From: Pseudonocardia sp. MH-G8
GTDB lineage: Bacteria > Actinomycetota > Actinomycetes > Mycobacteriales > Pseudonocardiaceae
Direction of reading: 5' to 3'
Assembly: GCF_002262885.1 (NCBI RefSeq)
Contig: NZ_NKYF01000026.1
Coordinates: 81,376-145,375, forward strand
Length of the DNA: 64,000 nt
Part shown: piece by piece, positions 45,100 to 54,029 of the stretch
How the letters are laid out: every line of letters begins with the position of its first letter
Position numbering within the stretch: the stretch's first letter is position 1
Position numbers and translations under genes: made by a program
The notes under the pieces: generated by a model
The model's input: only the letters and a program-made list of their open reading frames with translations
The model's database searches: none
What the model was told of the DNA's origin: nothing

Positions 45100-45821
45100 G
45101 ACGCTGCCTGAGCGGGTGGTGCGGCGCGCGCAATTCGACGTGCCTCGCGCTGCAGTGCGCTGCGCCGGAAGCCGGGGCCCGGTTCGCGTCCTCCGGCCCA
45201 GACGCGCGCAGCGCGCGGGTCGAGTGGAAGCTGGCCGAGCAGGGGTACCTGGCAGGCCGCGGCGATGTCGCTCGCGGGGTACGGCCGGCCGGCACCGACG
45301 ACGAGGAGGCCCAACGCCGCCGTCGACGGCAGCACCTCCTCGCGGAGGAGAGCGGTGAGCCTCGCGGCGGATCGCGCCGCGGGCAACGTCGACCACGTGA
45401 CCACCACGACGTGGTGGCTGGCCTGCAACAGCGGGGTGATGCCGCCGCTGGCCAGGAAGCGACCCCCATCGCACAGAACGTCGACGTCACCGAGGGCGCG
45501 GAACGCGCCTGACAGCTGTGCCCAGGGGACGGCGGCCGCCTGGCCCGGTCGCCCCAGTCCACCCAGTACCGCCGGCCCGTGCTCGACCCGTACCGCCATC
45601 CGCTGCAGCAGGTGACCCACCGGCTCGTGGCGGGCCTGGACAACCAGCTCCAGGACGGTCGAGCCCGGCGGCCAACTACCGCGGCCCAGGCCCGCCGCGA
45701 TGTCGCCGCCGGAAGGGTCTGCGTCGACGACGAACGCCTCGCGGGGCCATTCGGCGGCCAACGCGAGCGTGGCCGTCGTGACACCAGGACTGTTCTTGGC
45801 CGAGACGAAGGTGATCAGCAT
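45096..45821 (-). CDS. tadZ: TadZ/CpaE-like ParA-type ATPase
   Basis: 241 residues with a deviant Walker A, SAKNSPGVTT, where the usual lysine pair is changed, and VVDADPSGGDIAAGLG for the switch I/Walker A' region. TadZ proteins position the Tad machinery at a cell pole. Its start lies 3 bases after the SAF-domain gene, and its stop overlaps the tadA-like start. Confidence 0.8.
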   Translation of the reverse strand: MLITFVSAKNSPGVTTATLALAAEWPREAFVVDADPSGGDIAAGLGRGSWPPGSTVLELVVQARHEPVGHLLQRMAVRVEHGPAVLGGLGRPGQAAAVPWAQLSGAFRALGDVDVLCDGGRFLASGGITPLLQASHHVVVVTWSTLPAARSAARLTALLREEVLPSTAALGLLVVGAGRPYPASDIAAACQVPLLGQLPLDPRAARVWAGGREPGPGFRRSALQREARRIARAAPPAQAAS

Positions 45822-45824
45822 CGG

Positions 45825-46451
45825 TCATCCCCGTCCGACGAGGACGAGCACCGTGCGCTCGTCGCCCGCGGCCCGCGCGAGGCTCGGCACGATCCCTTCG
45901 GGCACGAGCAGATCGACGGTCCGTCGGCCCGAGACGTCTGGGCTTCCCACAGCCAGGACGAGTGCCCGCACGCTGGAAGCAGTGTCGTCGAGGCGAACCA
46001 CCAGCACCTCGTCGCGAACGGTCAGCGGGGTGGTCGGTACCTGCCCCGGCCCGACGGCGATGCCGATCACTGCGTCCCCTGGCGCGGGAAGCGGATCTGC
46101 GCGCAGGGCGTCGGGTGGAAGCACCTGTCCGGCGAAGAGGTCGGTGGCGGCGGGCCGGCCGACGACCGTGTCAACATCGCTCCAGGCGATGCTGCTGAGT
46201 CCGGATCCCGTCGGGAGCGGCGCCGGTCGGACGTCCAGGTTGGAGATCACCTGGCCGAACGGCACGGGCCGCGCCAGTGCCACGACCGTGACGTGCCGGG
46301 TGGCCTCCTGGTAGGCGAACCAGCCGAGCAGGGCACCGACGATGCCGAGCAAGGCACCCAGCACCAGTAGCCGGGAATAGCGGCGTCGGCGCAGACGTGG
46401 CGGAGCGAGCTGCTCGTCGACGCCGGACCGGGGCATGGTCGACGGCCTCAT
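45825..46451 (-). CDS. SAF-domain CpaB/RcpC-like protein
   Basis: 208 residues. One transmembrane helix (LVLGALLGIVGALLGWFAYQ) is followed by the SAF domain (VTVVALARPVPFGQVISNLD, then VGRPAATDLFAGQVLPPDAL). CpaB-type proteins help pilus passage or wall interaction in Tad systems. Overlaps the previous gene by ATGA. Confidence 0.82.
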   Translation of the reverse strand: MRPSTMPRSGVDEQLAPPRLRRRRYSRLLVLGALLGIVGALLGWFAYQEATRHVTVVALARPVPFGQVISNLDVRPAPLPTGSGLSSIAWSDVDTVVGRPAATDLFAGQVLPPDALRADPLPAPGDAVIGIAVGPGQVPTTPLTVRDEVLVVRLDDTASSVRALVLAVGSPDVSGRRTVDLLVPEGIVPSLARAAGDERTVLVLVGRG

Positions 46452-47305
46452 CCGCCGCCCCCGTCCACCAGAACCTGGACCTCACCCACGGCGAGGGGTT
46501 GCTCTGCGGTGAGCAGCACGGTCTGTCCACCGCTGACAGGGGTTCCGCCCGACGCTCCGGTCCAGTCGACCTGCCAGATTCCCGTGGCGACGACCGGCCA
46601 GCGTCCGGTGCCGCCAGTGCGTTCCGGCAACGAGCGCAGCTCATAGGTGTAGCCGCAGTCCGGTGACGGCTCGGGCTGGCCGGTCCACGGCGTGCCGGTG
46701 CCGGGACACCGGACCTCCGCGCCCGGCGGGCCCATCGTCCACTCGACCGCGACGAGCCGCGCAGTCGCAGTGACTTGCGAAGCTCCTGCCGTCGCCGTGG
46801 CGGACAACGGCCCTGTTCCCTGCGGACCAGGGTCGATCCACAGCCAGACGGGCACGCCGACGAACGCGAGGTCGGAGACAGACATCCGCACTGCGGGAGC
46901 GGGAAGGTCGAGTGTCTCGATCGCCCGCTGCGCGAGCACGGTCGGCGATACGGCCGGAGGGACGAGGTCCTGGGGCGGGGTGAACTCGACCTCGCCGACG
47001 GGCTCGCCGGCCTCACCGCCGTCCGGCTGTGGCGCGCCCGCCGGTGGTGCCTGGCCGCCCTGCGCCGACGAGCCTGGGGGAGCAGACGAACGGTCCTGGT
47101 CGCGGCGCCCGGGCGAGGGGCGTTCGCGCTCACGCTCGGGCTCACGCGCTCGCGGGCCGCCGGGGCGGGCGGGATCAGCGGCCTCGATGAGACAACGTCC
47201 TGCCCCGTCGACGACTTTGCAGCCCCCGCCGTCGGGCGGGGCGTCAGCAGCTGTCGGGACCGGCAGCACAGCAAGGCCCAGGGCGAGCAGCGACACCGTC
47301 AGCAC
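46448..47305 (-). CDS. Secreted protein with Pro-rich region, Tad-operon associated
   Basis: 285 residues. The N-terminus LTVSLLALGLAVLPVPTAAD is a signal peptide. Residues 40-130 are an Arg/Glu/Pro-rich linker, and the C-terminal half is beta-rich (VPVWLWIDPGPQG, GTPWTGQPEPSPDCGYTYEL). Several Cys residues suggest an extracellular fold. No known family recognised; homologues in actinobacterial conjugation/Tad loci seem likely from the location. Confidence 0.65.
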   Translation of the reverse strand: MLTVSLLALGLAVLPVPTAADAPPDGGGCKVVDGAGRCLIEAADPARPGGPRAREPERERERPSPGRRDQDRSSAPPGSSAQGGQAPPAGAPQPDGGEAGEPVGEVEFTPPQDLVPPAVSPTVLAQRAIETLDLPAPAVRMSVSDLAFVGVPVWLWIDPGPQGTGPLSATATAGASQVTATARLVAVEWTMGPPGAEVRCPGTGTPWTGQPEPSPDCGYTYELRSLPERTGGTGRWPVVATGIWQVDWTGASGGTPVSGGQTVLLTAEQPLAVGEVQVLVDGGGG

Positions 47306-47832
47306 GGCTCGTCCACCGCCGGCGTGGTCTGCTCGACGAGCCAGCGGTCGCCGTCGCGCACGACCTGTGCCCGCAGCCGGAACCTCTGCAGCTGGTTCTC
47401 GAGGTCGTCGAGCGTCGCGCCGCTCGCATCGATCAGTCGCGAGTCACCCAGATCGACGCAGTCGAGCACGGTGACGCTGTCCGGCGTCCCGCGGTCTACC
47501 ACCGGCGACCGCGAGATCGTCCCCACCGTTCTGGCGGGAATGCTCGCGTAGTTCTCGACGTCGATGAGTGCCGTCTCGAGCGCCTGGCCACGGGAGACCG
47601 CTTCGAGCTCTGGGCGCCAGTCATGCTCCGTGGGAGCCGCGCGGGCCGCGTCGGACACCTCCCAGAACGTCCGGTACGCCGCGAGGGCCGCGTCGTGCGG
47701 CGACGGCAGCGATCGTGGGGGAGGAGGCGAGGGCGCAGGTGGCGGCGGGGGCGGCGTGGTGCCACAGCTCGCGACCACGAGTGCGGTAGCCATGACCCCG
47801 CACAGCATCGCGAGGCGATCCCGTGCCTTCAC
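47299..47832 (-). CDS. Predicted lipoprotein, first gene of Tad operon
   Basis: 177 residues from GTG 47832. The lipobox VVASC follows a short hydrophobic stretch (LAMLCGVMATALVVASC). After a proline run (TTPPPPPPAPSPPPP), a small domain resembles mobile-element lipoproteins with an NTF2-like appearance (AAYRTFWEVSDAARAAPTEH). It overlaps the following gene by 7 bases. Unassigned function. Confidence 0.65.
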   Translation of the reverse strand: MKARDRLAMLCGVMATALVVASCGTTPPPPPPAPSPPPPRSLPSPHDAALAAYRTFWEVSDAARAAPTEHDWRPELEAVSRGQALETALIDVENYASIPARTVGTISRSPVVDRGTPDSVTVLDCVDLGDSRLIDASGATLDDLENQLQRFRLRAQVVRDGDRWLVEQTTPAVDEPC

Positions 47833-48073
47833 CCCGATCCACCTCCTCGTCGTGCCGTCGATGGTGGTGCGGTCCGTGGTCTCTGCGTGGTCGCGAGCGT
47901 GGTCGTCCCGTGGCTGGCGCTGTGAGCTCTGCGATCCGGTGTGTTCTGGCCTACCAGACCGATTGGCGGGTTCGTGGCGTTTTCGAAGAACTCCTCGGAT
48001 CCGCGGGCTGACCACGTGGCCGTCGCTCTGCCCGGGGATGGTCGCTGGCGCTGTCCGACCGACGGAGGCGCGA
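47833..48073. promoter_or_regulatory. Divergent region between Tad operon and primase gene
   Basis: 241 bases that must hold the promoter of the leftward 13-gene Tad operon and that of the rightward prim-pol gene. No clear -35/-10 pair or dyad is evident. Confidence 0.4.
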
Positions 48074-48979
48074 ATGCCTGGTTCAGCGCGCGAGCGCTAC
48101 CTCTTGCACATGGCACTGCGGATCGCCGAGGACGGGACGCGTGTCTTCCCGCTCCGGCCCCGCAACAAGGTGCCGGCGCTCGAGGAGGGGTGGCCGTCCC
48201 TCGCGACGCGGGACCCCGCGCAATTGCGCACGTGGTGGCGTGCACGGCCCTACAACATCGGCGTCGTGACGGGAGGGCCGTCCGGCCTCCTCGTCGTCGA
48301 TCTTGACGCCCCGGCCCGCATCGGTGAGCAGCACGGACGGCAGGTGCTGGCCGATCTCGCTCGCGACGCCGGCGAGGCGATTCCCTGCGACACCCGCATC
48401 GTGAACACGCCCAGTGGCGGTCAGCACCTGTACTTCCGACTCCCGGAGGACGTGGAGCTGCGCAACACCGCGGGCTTTCTGGGTGCGCACATCGACACGC
48501 GCGCGTCCGGCGGGTACGTCGTCGGGCCTGGCTCGATCGTGGCCAAGGGGCGCTATCGCCTGGTGGTCGCAGCCGACCCGCAACCTGTTCCTGCCTGGCT
48601 GCTCGAACGCCTCCGCCCGCCTACACCGAGCTATCGGCCGGCGGGACCGGTGCGCGGTGCCCGTACTCGGTCCGCGTACGTCACGGCGGCCGTGCGAGGC
48701 GAGGTCGAGCGGGTAGCCGCAGCCGCGGTCGGTACCCGCAACCACGCCCTGTTCCGTGCCGCCGCGCGGCTCGGCACATTCGTCGCGGAGGGCACGCTCG
48801 CCGAGGCCGAAGCGTGGCGCGTGCTGCGCGGGGCGGCGGAGGGACATCTCGGCGTCGATGGATTCGGCGTCACGGAGATCGAGCGCACGATCCGGTCCGG
48901 ATTCCACCGGGCAACGCGCGACGCCGGTTTCGGGCCGCACAGACAGACCGCCGTAGGCCGCGCCGGGCTGGTGCGATGA
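48074..48979 (+). CDS. Bifunctional primase-polymerase (prim-pol) domain protein
   Basis: 301 residues from ATG 48074. The archaeo-eukaryotic primase-like core is readable: LRPRNKVPALEEGWPSLATR, VVTGGPSGLLVVDLDA (catalytic Asp pair), VNTPSGGQHLYFRLPEDVEL and THTRASGGYVVGPGS-like DTRASGGYVVGPGS. The C-terminus has an additional helical part. Such proteins prime or copy replicons and mobile elements. The ATGA overlap with the ArdC-like gene makes them one unit. Confidence 0.85.
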   Translation: MPGSARERYLLHMALRIAEDGTRVFPLRPRNKVPALEEGWPSLATRDPAQLRTWWRARPYNIGVVTGGPSGLLVVDLDAPARIGEQHGRQVLADLARDAGEAIPCDTRIVNTPSGGQHLYFRLPEDVELRNTAGFLGAHIDTRASGGYVVGPGSIVAKGRYRLVVAADPQPVPAWLLERLRPPTPSYRPAGPVRGARTRSAYVTAAVRGEVERVAAAAVGTRNHALFRAAARLGTFVAEGTLAEAEAWRVLRGAAEGHLGVDGFGVTEIERTIRSGFHRATRDAGFGPHRQTAVGRAGLVR

Positions 48980-49953
48980 CGATGTCGGATCGTCGCACCA
49001 CCACGTCCTCGGCGTCCGAGCGCGCGGCCCGGGTCGAGCGGTTGAACGCCAAGCTCGCCGGCGCCGTGCAGGACCTGACCTGCGGCGAGCAGTGGATGGC
49101 CATGCTGCGAACGGCAGCTGCCTTCCACGATTACAGCCCGCGCAACGTGCTGCTGCTGTGGATGCAGGCCCAGGAAAGGGACGTCGTACTCACCCAGGTC
49201 GCCGGCTACACGACGTGGCGCCGGCTCGGCCGATCGGTGCGTGCCGGCGAACGAGGCTTCGCGGTGCTCGCCCCTGTCACGCGACGCCTCTCGGAGGACG
49301 ACAAGGCGAAGGACGCGGCTCCGCTCCCCGGCGGGCGTCGGATGGTCGGCGTGCGGGTGGCGCACGTGTTCGACATCGCGCAGACGGTCGGGAAGCCGTT
49401 GCCCGCGCCGCTGCCTCCGGCCGTCCTGCACGGGGCCGATCTGGGTCTCTGGAAGCCACTTGCGCGCCTCGTCGATCAACACGGCTACGAGCTGCGCCGG
49501 TCACCTGAGCTGGGTGACGTGCAGGGGTGGACGGATCATCGAGATCGCGTCGTATCGGTACGTCCCGACATCGAGGGCGCTCAGGCGACCGCGGTACTGG
49601 CCCACGAGGTCGCACACATCCGCGCCGACCACGAGCATCGCCCGATCAGCCGCGCTCAGCGGGAGACGGAGGCCGAGTCCGCCGCTCATGTCGTGCTCAC
49701 CGCGCGCGGTCTCGACACCTCCGTCCTCGCGGTGCCCTACGTCGCCGGTTGGAGCCGCGGCGACCCGAGAGTGATCGCCGAGGCCGCGGAGACCGTGCAC
49801 AAGGTGGCCGCCGGCATGCTGGCCGACATCGAGCCATTCGTGGACAAGGCCGAGCCAGACGCGTCGGCGCCCGCGGCCCGACGGAATGACCTCGACCGAC
49901 AGGGTGCGACGCATCCTCCGGCGTCGAGAACCGGCCCTGCCCTCTCGCTGTAG
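48976..49953 (+). CDS. ArdC-like antirestriction protein with metallopeptidase motif
   Basis: 325 residues from ATG 48976. The N-terminal ArdC-type domain is recognisable by AAAFHDYSPRNVLLLWMQA and TTWRRLGRSVRAGERGFAVL. The C-terminal zinc-peptidase motif is AVLAHEVAHIRADHEHR, with a further Glu in ETEAESAAHVV. ArdC proteins protect incoming ssDNA from restriction. Being coupled to a prim-pol fits a role in establishing the transferred strand. Confidence 0.85.
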   Translation: MTMSDRRTTTSSASERAARVERLNAKLAGAVQDLTCGEQWMAMLRTAAAFHDYSPRNVLLLWMQAQERDVVLTQVAGYTTWRRLGRSVRAGERGFAVLAPVTRRLSEDDKAKDAAPLPGGRRMVGVRVAHVFDIAQTVGKPLPAPLPPAVLHGADLGLWKPLARLVDQHGYELRRSPELGDVQGWTDHRDRVVSVRPDIEGAQATAVLAHEVAHIRADHEHRPISRAQRETEAESAAHVVLTARGLDTSVLAVPYVAGWSRGDPRVIAEAAETVHKVAAGMLADIEPFVDKAEPDASAPAARRNDLDRQGATHPPASRTGPALSL

Positions 49954-50024
49954 CACCGCGGAGTTGTCCACAGCCGCATGCAGCAACGAGTCGCGGGCCG
50001 TGCTGGCGCAGGCATCCTGCCGTC

Positions 50025-50546
50025 GTGCGCGCTGTCCTCATCGCCGTGGCGGCGATCCTGCTCATGACCGGTTGTTCGCGCACGTCCGCTGTCGTCGCGA
50101 GGGCCGAGCAGGCGGGTTGCCTTTCCGTCGTCGCCGAGTACCAGCGCGATGCGACCCGGACTGTGCTGTCTTTGAGTGCGCGGGAGTGCCGCCGGGAAGG
50201 TGACGACGCGCTGCTGCCTGCCGCGGACGCTCTCGATGTCCTGCAACGGCTTGCGTGGCAGGCGCGTGCGGCACCGTTCGACACGATCTACGCGACCGTC
50301 TACCGCGTCGCAGAGGCTCCTGATGTTCTCAGGTCGTCGGCCGTTGAGACGGACCGAGCTACGGCTACCTCGCGCTGGGGTTCACGGTCAGCCGATCTTG
50401 CCAGCGACTCCTGGCCGGCTGGACGTTCTGATATTCGTTGGGTGCTGCTCTTCGGCGCTGCAGCGGTTGGCTGGCTCGTTGTCATGGTGGCCGTCTTCAA
50501 GGAAGTGAGAGCCGGACGCATCGTAATCGTCTACTTCATGCGCTGA
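50025..50546 (+). CDS. Predicted lipoprotein with C-terminal transmembrane helix
   Basis: 173 residues from GTG 50025. The lipobox LLMTGCS marks lipidation, and a helix near residues 142-158 (VLLFGAAAVGWLVVMVAVFK) makes a second anchor. No family recognised. It resembles small lipoproteins of transfer elements. Confidence 0.6.
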   Translation: MRAVLIAVAAILLMTGCSRTSAVVARAEQAGCLSVVAEYQRDATRTVLSLSARECRREGDDALLPAADALDVLQRLAWQARAAPFDTIYATVYRVAEAPDVLRSSAVETDRATATSRWGSRSADLASDSWPAGRSDIRWVLLFGAAAVGWLVVMVAVFKEVRAGRIVIVYFMR

Positions 50547-50759
50547 TCGGCGGTTGATCCTCGCTGCAAGAACCCGACCTCGATCGCCAGTAGACGCGGC
50601 ACCGCGTCACGGTCATCGGTCCCGATGAGGGCCGCTTGAACGCCGAGCACATCGGGCCGACGACGTCTGCGATCGCAATCCAGTGCTCGCTGACTGACCG
50701 CGGGACGTCGCTTGGTCCCGGTCGTCGTCCCGCTGCCGATGCCGGGACCGCCTACGCGT
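50547..50759. other. Gap
   Basis: 213 bases between the lipoprotein and a broken leftward gene. No supported gene. Confidence 0.35.
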
Positions 50760-51030
50760 TCAGTCGAAGCGACGGTTCCCGGTTGCGCGGTCGACTGCAC
50801 CGACGACCGCCATGGCGCACGCGGCCACGTCCTGCGGCACATCCCGGTAGCCGCGTCCCACCGCGTCGACAAGCGCGGCGAGGCTGGTGCTGACGTCGCC
50901 GCGCCGTACGTCGACGTGCATGTCATGCGATGCGACCTGGCGGAGGACGTCGGCCGGTCTCGGAGAGGGCGCGCGCGACGGAGAGCGCTGCCGCGTCGCG
51001 GCGCTCGTCGCCGTAGTACGGCGTACACAT
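50760..51030 (-). pseudogene. Broken small gene
   Basis: From ATG 51030 the frame reads MCTPYYGDERRDAAALSVAR then ALSETG and stops at a TGA near 50932. In another frame, a coherent segment continues: DVLRQVASHDMHVDVRRGDV, STSLAALVDAVGRGYRDV, PQDVAACAMAVVGAVDRATG, ending in a TGA at 50760. One frameshift thus splits a roughly 90-residue protein of unknown family. Confidence 0.5.
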
Positions 51031-51414
51031 GCCCGATGCTCCCTGGGTTGAGGTGGCGGCCGAGCCCTTCCCCGGCTCGGCCGCGGACGGGAACTTACCC
51101 CGAGCCGAACATGTGTTCGAGTCGCTGTGGACTATTTCACCCGGTTGCGGTCGGTCCGCGCCGTCACGTCAATCGGTCATGGCGAGGGAGTGCGGCGGAC
51201 CACAGGGACTACCGAGGAGCCCATTGCGGCCAAGCTGCCCCGAGGCTCCAGTAGATCAAGTAAGCAGACCCCAGGCATGGCCGATGATCAGCAGTCGGTG
51301 GCGCTCGCATCTCATCAGCGTTGACGAGTGGGAGTAAACAGAAGGCGCCGTTGCGTAGTCGTCACGGACGGTCCCGCGCAGGCCAGCGGCCTGTGCTTCG
51401 CCTACCGTTGACCG
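51031..51414. other. Gap with a GC hairpin
   Basis: 384 bases. A perfect hairpin GCCGAGCC/GGCTCGGC with a 7-base loop lies at 51059-51081, with no T-run. The rest has no recognisable gene. Confidence 0.4.
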
Positions 51415-51585
51415 GTGGAGGACCTCGGATCGGTGGTGTTGGTGCCGCCGATCCGGCCCATGGCTGCGAAGCCGGCGCATGCCCTGCCTGCGCCCGAGCG
51501 GGTCGACCGGTACGCGTTCGAGCCGAAGTTCGACGGCGACTCAACTGAACTCCCCGGGCTGGCCTCGCCGTGGACGCGACTCTGA
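51415..51585 (+). pseudogene. ATP-dependent DNA ligase N-terminal fragment
   Basis: From GTG 51415 the 56-codon frame reads LVPPIRPMAAKPAHALPAPE then YAFEPKFDGD. The sequence MAAKPA...YAFEPKFDG is the start of an ATP-dependent DNA ligase (LigC/LigD ligase type), with the catalytic lysine in EPKFDG. After D the homology stops and an unrelated tail leads to a TGA. A real ligase has more than 300 residues, so this is a fragment. Confidence 0.75.
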
Positions 51586-51865
51586 TTCGGCTCCTCCACT
51601 TGCACTCAACGCTGCCGGGCAAGCTCGGCGAGGTCGCGAGCAACACCTTCGCCCAGCCCTCGCTAGCCGCCCGGCGTCCGGGCAGGAGCCCGAGCTGGCG
51701 CGCGGCGTCCCGGTTCACCCCCGTCCTCGCTGCGCCACCAGTTCACGGGGTAGGCGCGGGCAGCGTTGGCCGACGGGACCGGTGCCCGTAGTCCTGTAGC
51801 TCCGGTGCGTACCGCAGGCGGTGATTGGGCGGTAACTCCTCGGTCGATGTGTGCGAAGGAGAGGT
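51586..51865. other. Gap before the TerD-nuclease gene
   Basis: 280 bases without a recognisable gene. The TerD-fusion promoter is presumably here. AAGGAGAGG just before its start is the ribosome binding site. Confidence 0.35.
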
Positions 51866-54028
51866 GTGGCTCAGGATGTGCTCAGCAAGGGCGCCAACGT
51901 CTCACTCCTCCATCGTTCGGCTGTCGACGAGGGCCGGCTGCACGCGGTGGTTCGCTGGTCCGATCCCAGCGAAGCGGCGGCTGATGTCGACGTCGCTGCG
52001 CTGCTGCTGGGTCAGGACGGTCGGGTGCGCTCGGATGAGGACTTCGTGTTCTACAACGCGCCGACGGGTGGGGACGGCGCCGTCCGGCTCATGGGCAAGC
52101 GGGCGCAGGACGCGGTATCCGAGGATCGGGTGTCGGTGGACCTGGAGGCCCTTCCCCCTGAGATCCGAACCATTGTCATCGTCGCGAGCCTGGACGCGAC
52201 CGAGGGTGTGGGCTTCGCAGACATCCCCGACCTCACCCTCGACCTGCTCGACGGGGCCGGCGAACCGCGCGTCCGATTCGAGGTCGCCGCCGCCGGCTCG
52301 GAGACGGCGATGGTCCTCGGCGAGCTATATCTGCGCGGTGACGAGTGGAAGTTCCGCGCCGTCGGTCAGGGCTGGGACTCCGGCCTCGCCGGCTTGGCCG
52401 GCGACTACGGCATCGACGTCGCCGACCCTGCCGATGATGACGCGGATGTCGGTCCTGCTCCTGGCGTCAACGGAGGGGCCGCTCCGGCCGAGTTCGGGGA
52501 TGCAGTCGCCGTCGGAATCGGCATCCTTCCCGAGAGCCAGACCGGTGCCGATCTCGTCGAGCTGCCCCCGAGCGTGGATGCGGCCGAGGTCAGCGCATCG
52601 GCTGCCGTAGACCAGGCTCCCTCGAACGGTGGGCCTTCGACTCAGGCGAGGGCCGCGCGGTCTCGGACGGGGGTGCGGACGCGGAAGAAGCGCGCGACGG
52701 CCGCGACTCTTCCGCCGCTGACCTTGGCTGTCGATCCGAGTTGGCAGCCGGCGCGGCTGTTCTCGGTGACGGGTGTGGGCAACACCGACGAGCAGGAGCG
52801 CCGGGCGACCTCGACGTTGTTGTCGACGATGATGGCGGTGCGTGATTTCGGTCGGGCGTTGGTCGCGCGGTTCGGCGGTCCTGCGGGATCGATCGAGACG
52901 TATCTCGAGGTGCCGTTCACCCTCGACGAGCGAACTTCCATCCCCGACGGCGTCATCCGGGTCGCGCGCGCCGGACGTGTCTGGACCGCCCTGCTCGAGG
53001 TTAAGACGGGTACCAGTCCGCTGCGGAACGAGCAGGTCGAGCGCTACCTCGACCTGGCTCGACAGCAGGGCTACGACGCCGTCATCACGCTGTCCAACGA
53101 TCTCGCCCCGGTCGGGGGGATGCACCCGATCGCGGTGGACGGGCGCAAGCTGCGCAAGGTCGCACTGCACCACATCTCATGGTCAGAGGTGCTGCACGAA
53201 GCCCAGATGCAGCTTGCGCATCGCGGGGTGGACGACCGGCTGCAAGCGTGGCTGCTGGCCGAGCTCATCCGCTACCTGGAGCACCCCCGCTCGGGCGCGG
53301 CCGGCTTCGACGACATGGGCATGGCATGGGTGCCCATCCGCGAGGCCGTCGCCGCCAACACCCTGCGAGCCACCGACCGCAAGATCGGTGCGGTCACCAC
53401 CTCGTGGGAGAAGCTCGTCCGACACGTAAGCCTCACGATGACCAGTCAGCTCGGGGTGAACGTCACGCCCGTCCTTCCCCGCAAGCTGGCCCGCGACCAC
53501 GCCGCACGGGCTCAGGCCGCAGCGGCGGAACTGGCGGCATCAGGAACGCTGTCCGCGACACTGCGCATCCCTGGTGCAGCCGGACCGGTGACCATGGTCG
53601 CGGACCTGCGCACCGGACAGATTCGCACCTCCATCGAGGTCGATGCCCCCCGCGAGGGCGGCAGTTCGCGCCGGATCAACTGGATGCTGCGCCAGCTCAC
53701 CGACGCCCCCGACGCGCTGACCGTCGAAGTGCTCTTCGCCCGCCGCGACCAGACCTCCTGCGAACAGCTGAAAGACGTCCGCGCTAACCTCGCCGTGCTA
53801 CTGCCCGACGCCGGAGCCGAGTTGCGAGGATTCCGCCTGATGTCCTTGGCACCGATGGGCACCAAACGCAACGGCCTACGCAAGGCCTTCGTTCCCAGCG
53901 TCAACGACGCTGTCGAGGCGTTCTACGCGCAGGTCGTACAGGGCCTGCGACCCACCCCGCCCAAGATGTCCGCGGAGGCCGCCGCCGAGGCGATCAATGC
54001 CGTCGACCGAGCCGTTGACGCGGGATGA
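51866..54028 (+). CDS. TerD domain fused to a probable PD-(D/E)XK nuclease
   Basis: 720 residues from GTG 51866 (the reading SKGANVSLLHRS is the usual TerD start). Residues 1-185 form a TerD domain: DVDVAALLLGQDGRVRSDED, FVFYN, PPEIRTIVIVASLDAT and ELYLRGDEWKFRAVGQGWDS. Residues 186-290 are a disordered acidic then basic linker (RTRKKRA). From about 310 to 410 lies a restriction-endonuclease-like core: SIPDGVIRVARAG with Asp361, then ALLEVKTG with Glu378 and Lys380, followed by a helix. The remaining 300 residues are unassigned. TerD proteins belong to Ter stress systems linked to phage and chemical resistance. The fusion suggests a nuclease effector controlled by a TerD sensor; this is inferred. 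Confidence 0.8.
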   Translation: MAQDVLSKGANVSLLHRSAVDEGRLHAVVRWSDPSEAAADVDVAALLLGQDGRVRSDEDFVFYNAPTGGDGAVRLMGKRAQDAVSEDRVSVDLEALPPEIRTIVIVASLDATEGVGFADIPDLTLDLLDGAGEPRVRFEVAAAGSETAMVLGELYLRGDEWKFRAVGQGWDSGLAGLAGDYGIDVADPADDDADVGPAPGVNGGAAPAEFGDAVAVGIGILPESQTGADLVELPPSVDAAEVSASAAVDQAPSNGGPSTQARAARSRTGVRTRKKRATAATLPPLTLAVDPSWQPARLFSVTGVGNTDEQERRATSTLLSTMMAVRDFGRALVARFGGPAGSIETYLEVPFTLDERTSIPDGVIRVARAGRVWTALLEVKTGTSPLRNEQVERYLDLARQQGYDAVITLSNDLAPVGGMHPIAVDGRKLRKVALHHISWSEVLHEAQMQLAHRGVDDRLQAWLLAELIRYLEHPRSGAAGFDDMGMAWVPIREAVAANTLRATDRKIGAVTTSWEKLVRHVSLTMTSQLGVNVTPVLPRKLARDHAARAQAAAAELAASGTLSATLRIPGAAGPVTMVADLRTGQIRTSIEVDAPREGGSSRRINWMLRQLTDAPDALTVEVLFARRDQTSCEQLKDVRANLAVLLPDAGAELRGFRLMSLAPMGTKRNGLRKAFVPSVNDAVEAFYAQVVQGLRPTPPKMSAEAAAEAINAVDRAVDAG

Positions 54029-54029
54029 C

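Noticed and set aside
45100..45474. N-terminal extension of the TadA-like frame
   Set aside because: It overlaps the TadZ-like gene. GTG 45099 gives the same GTGA coupling seen across the operon.
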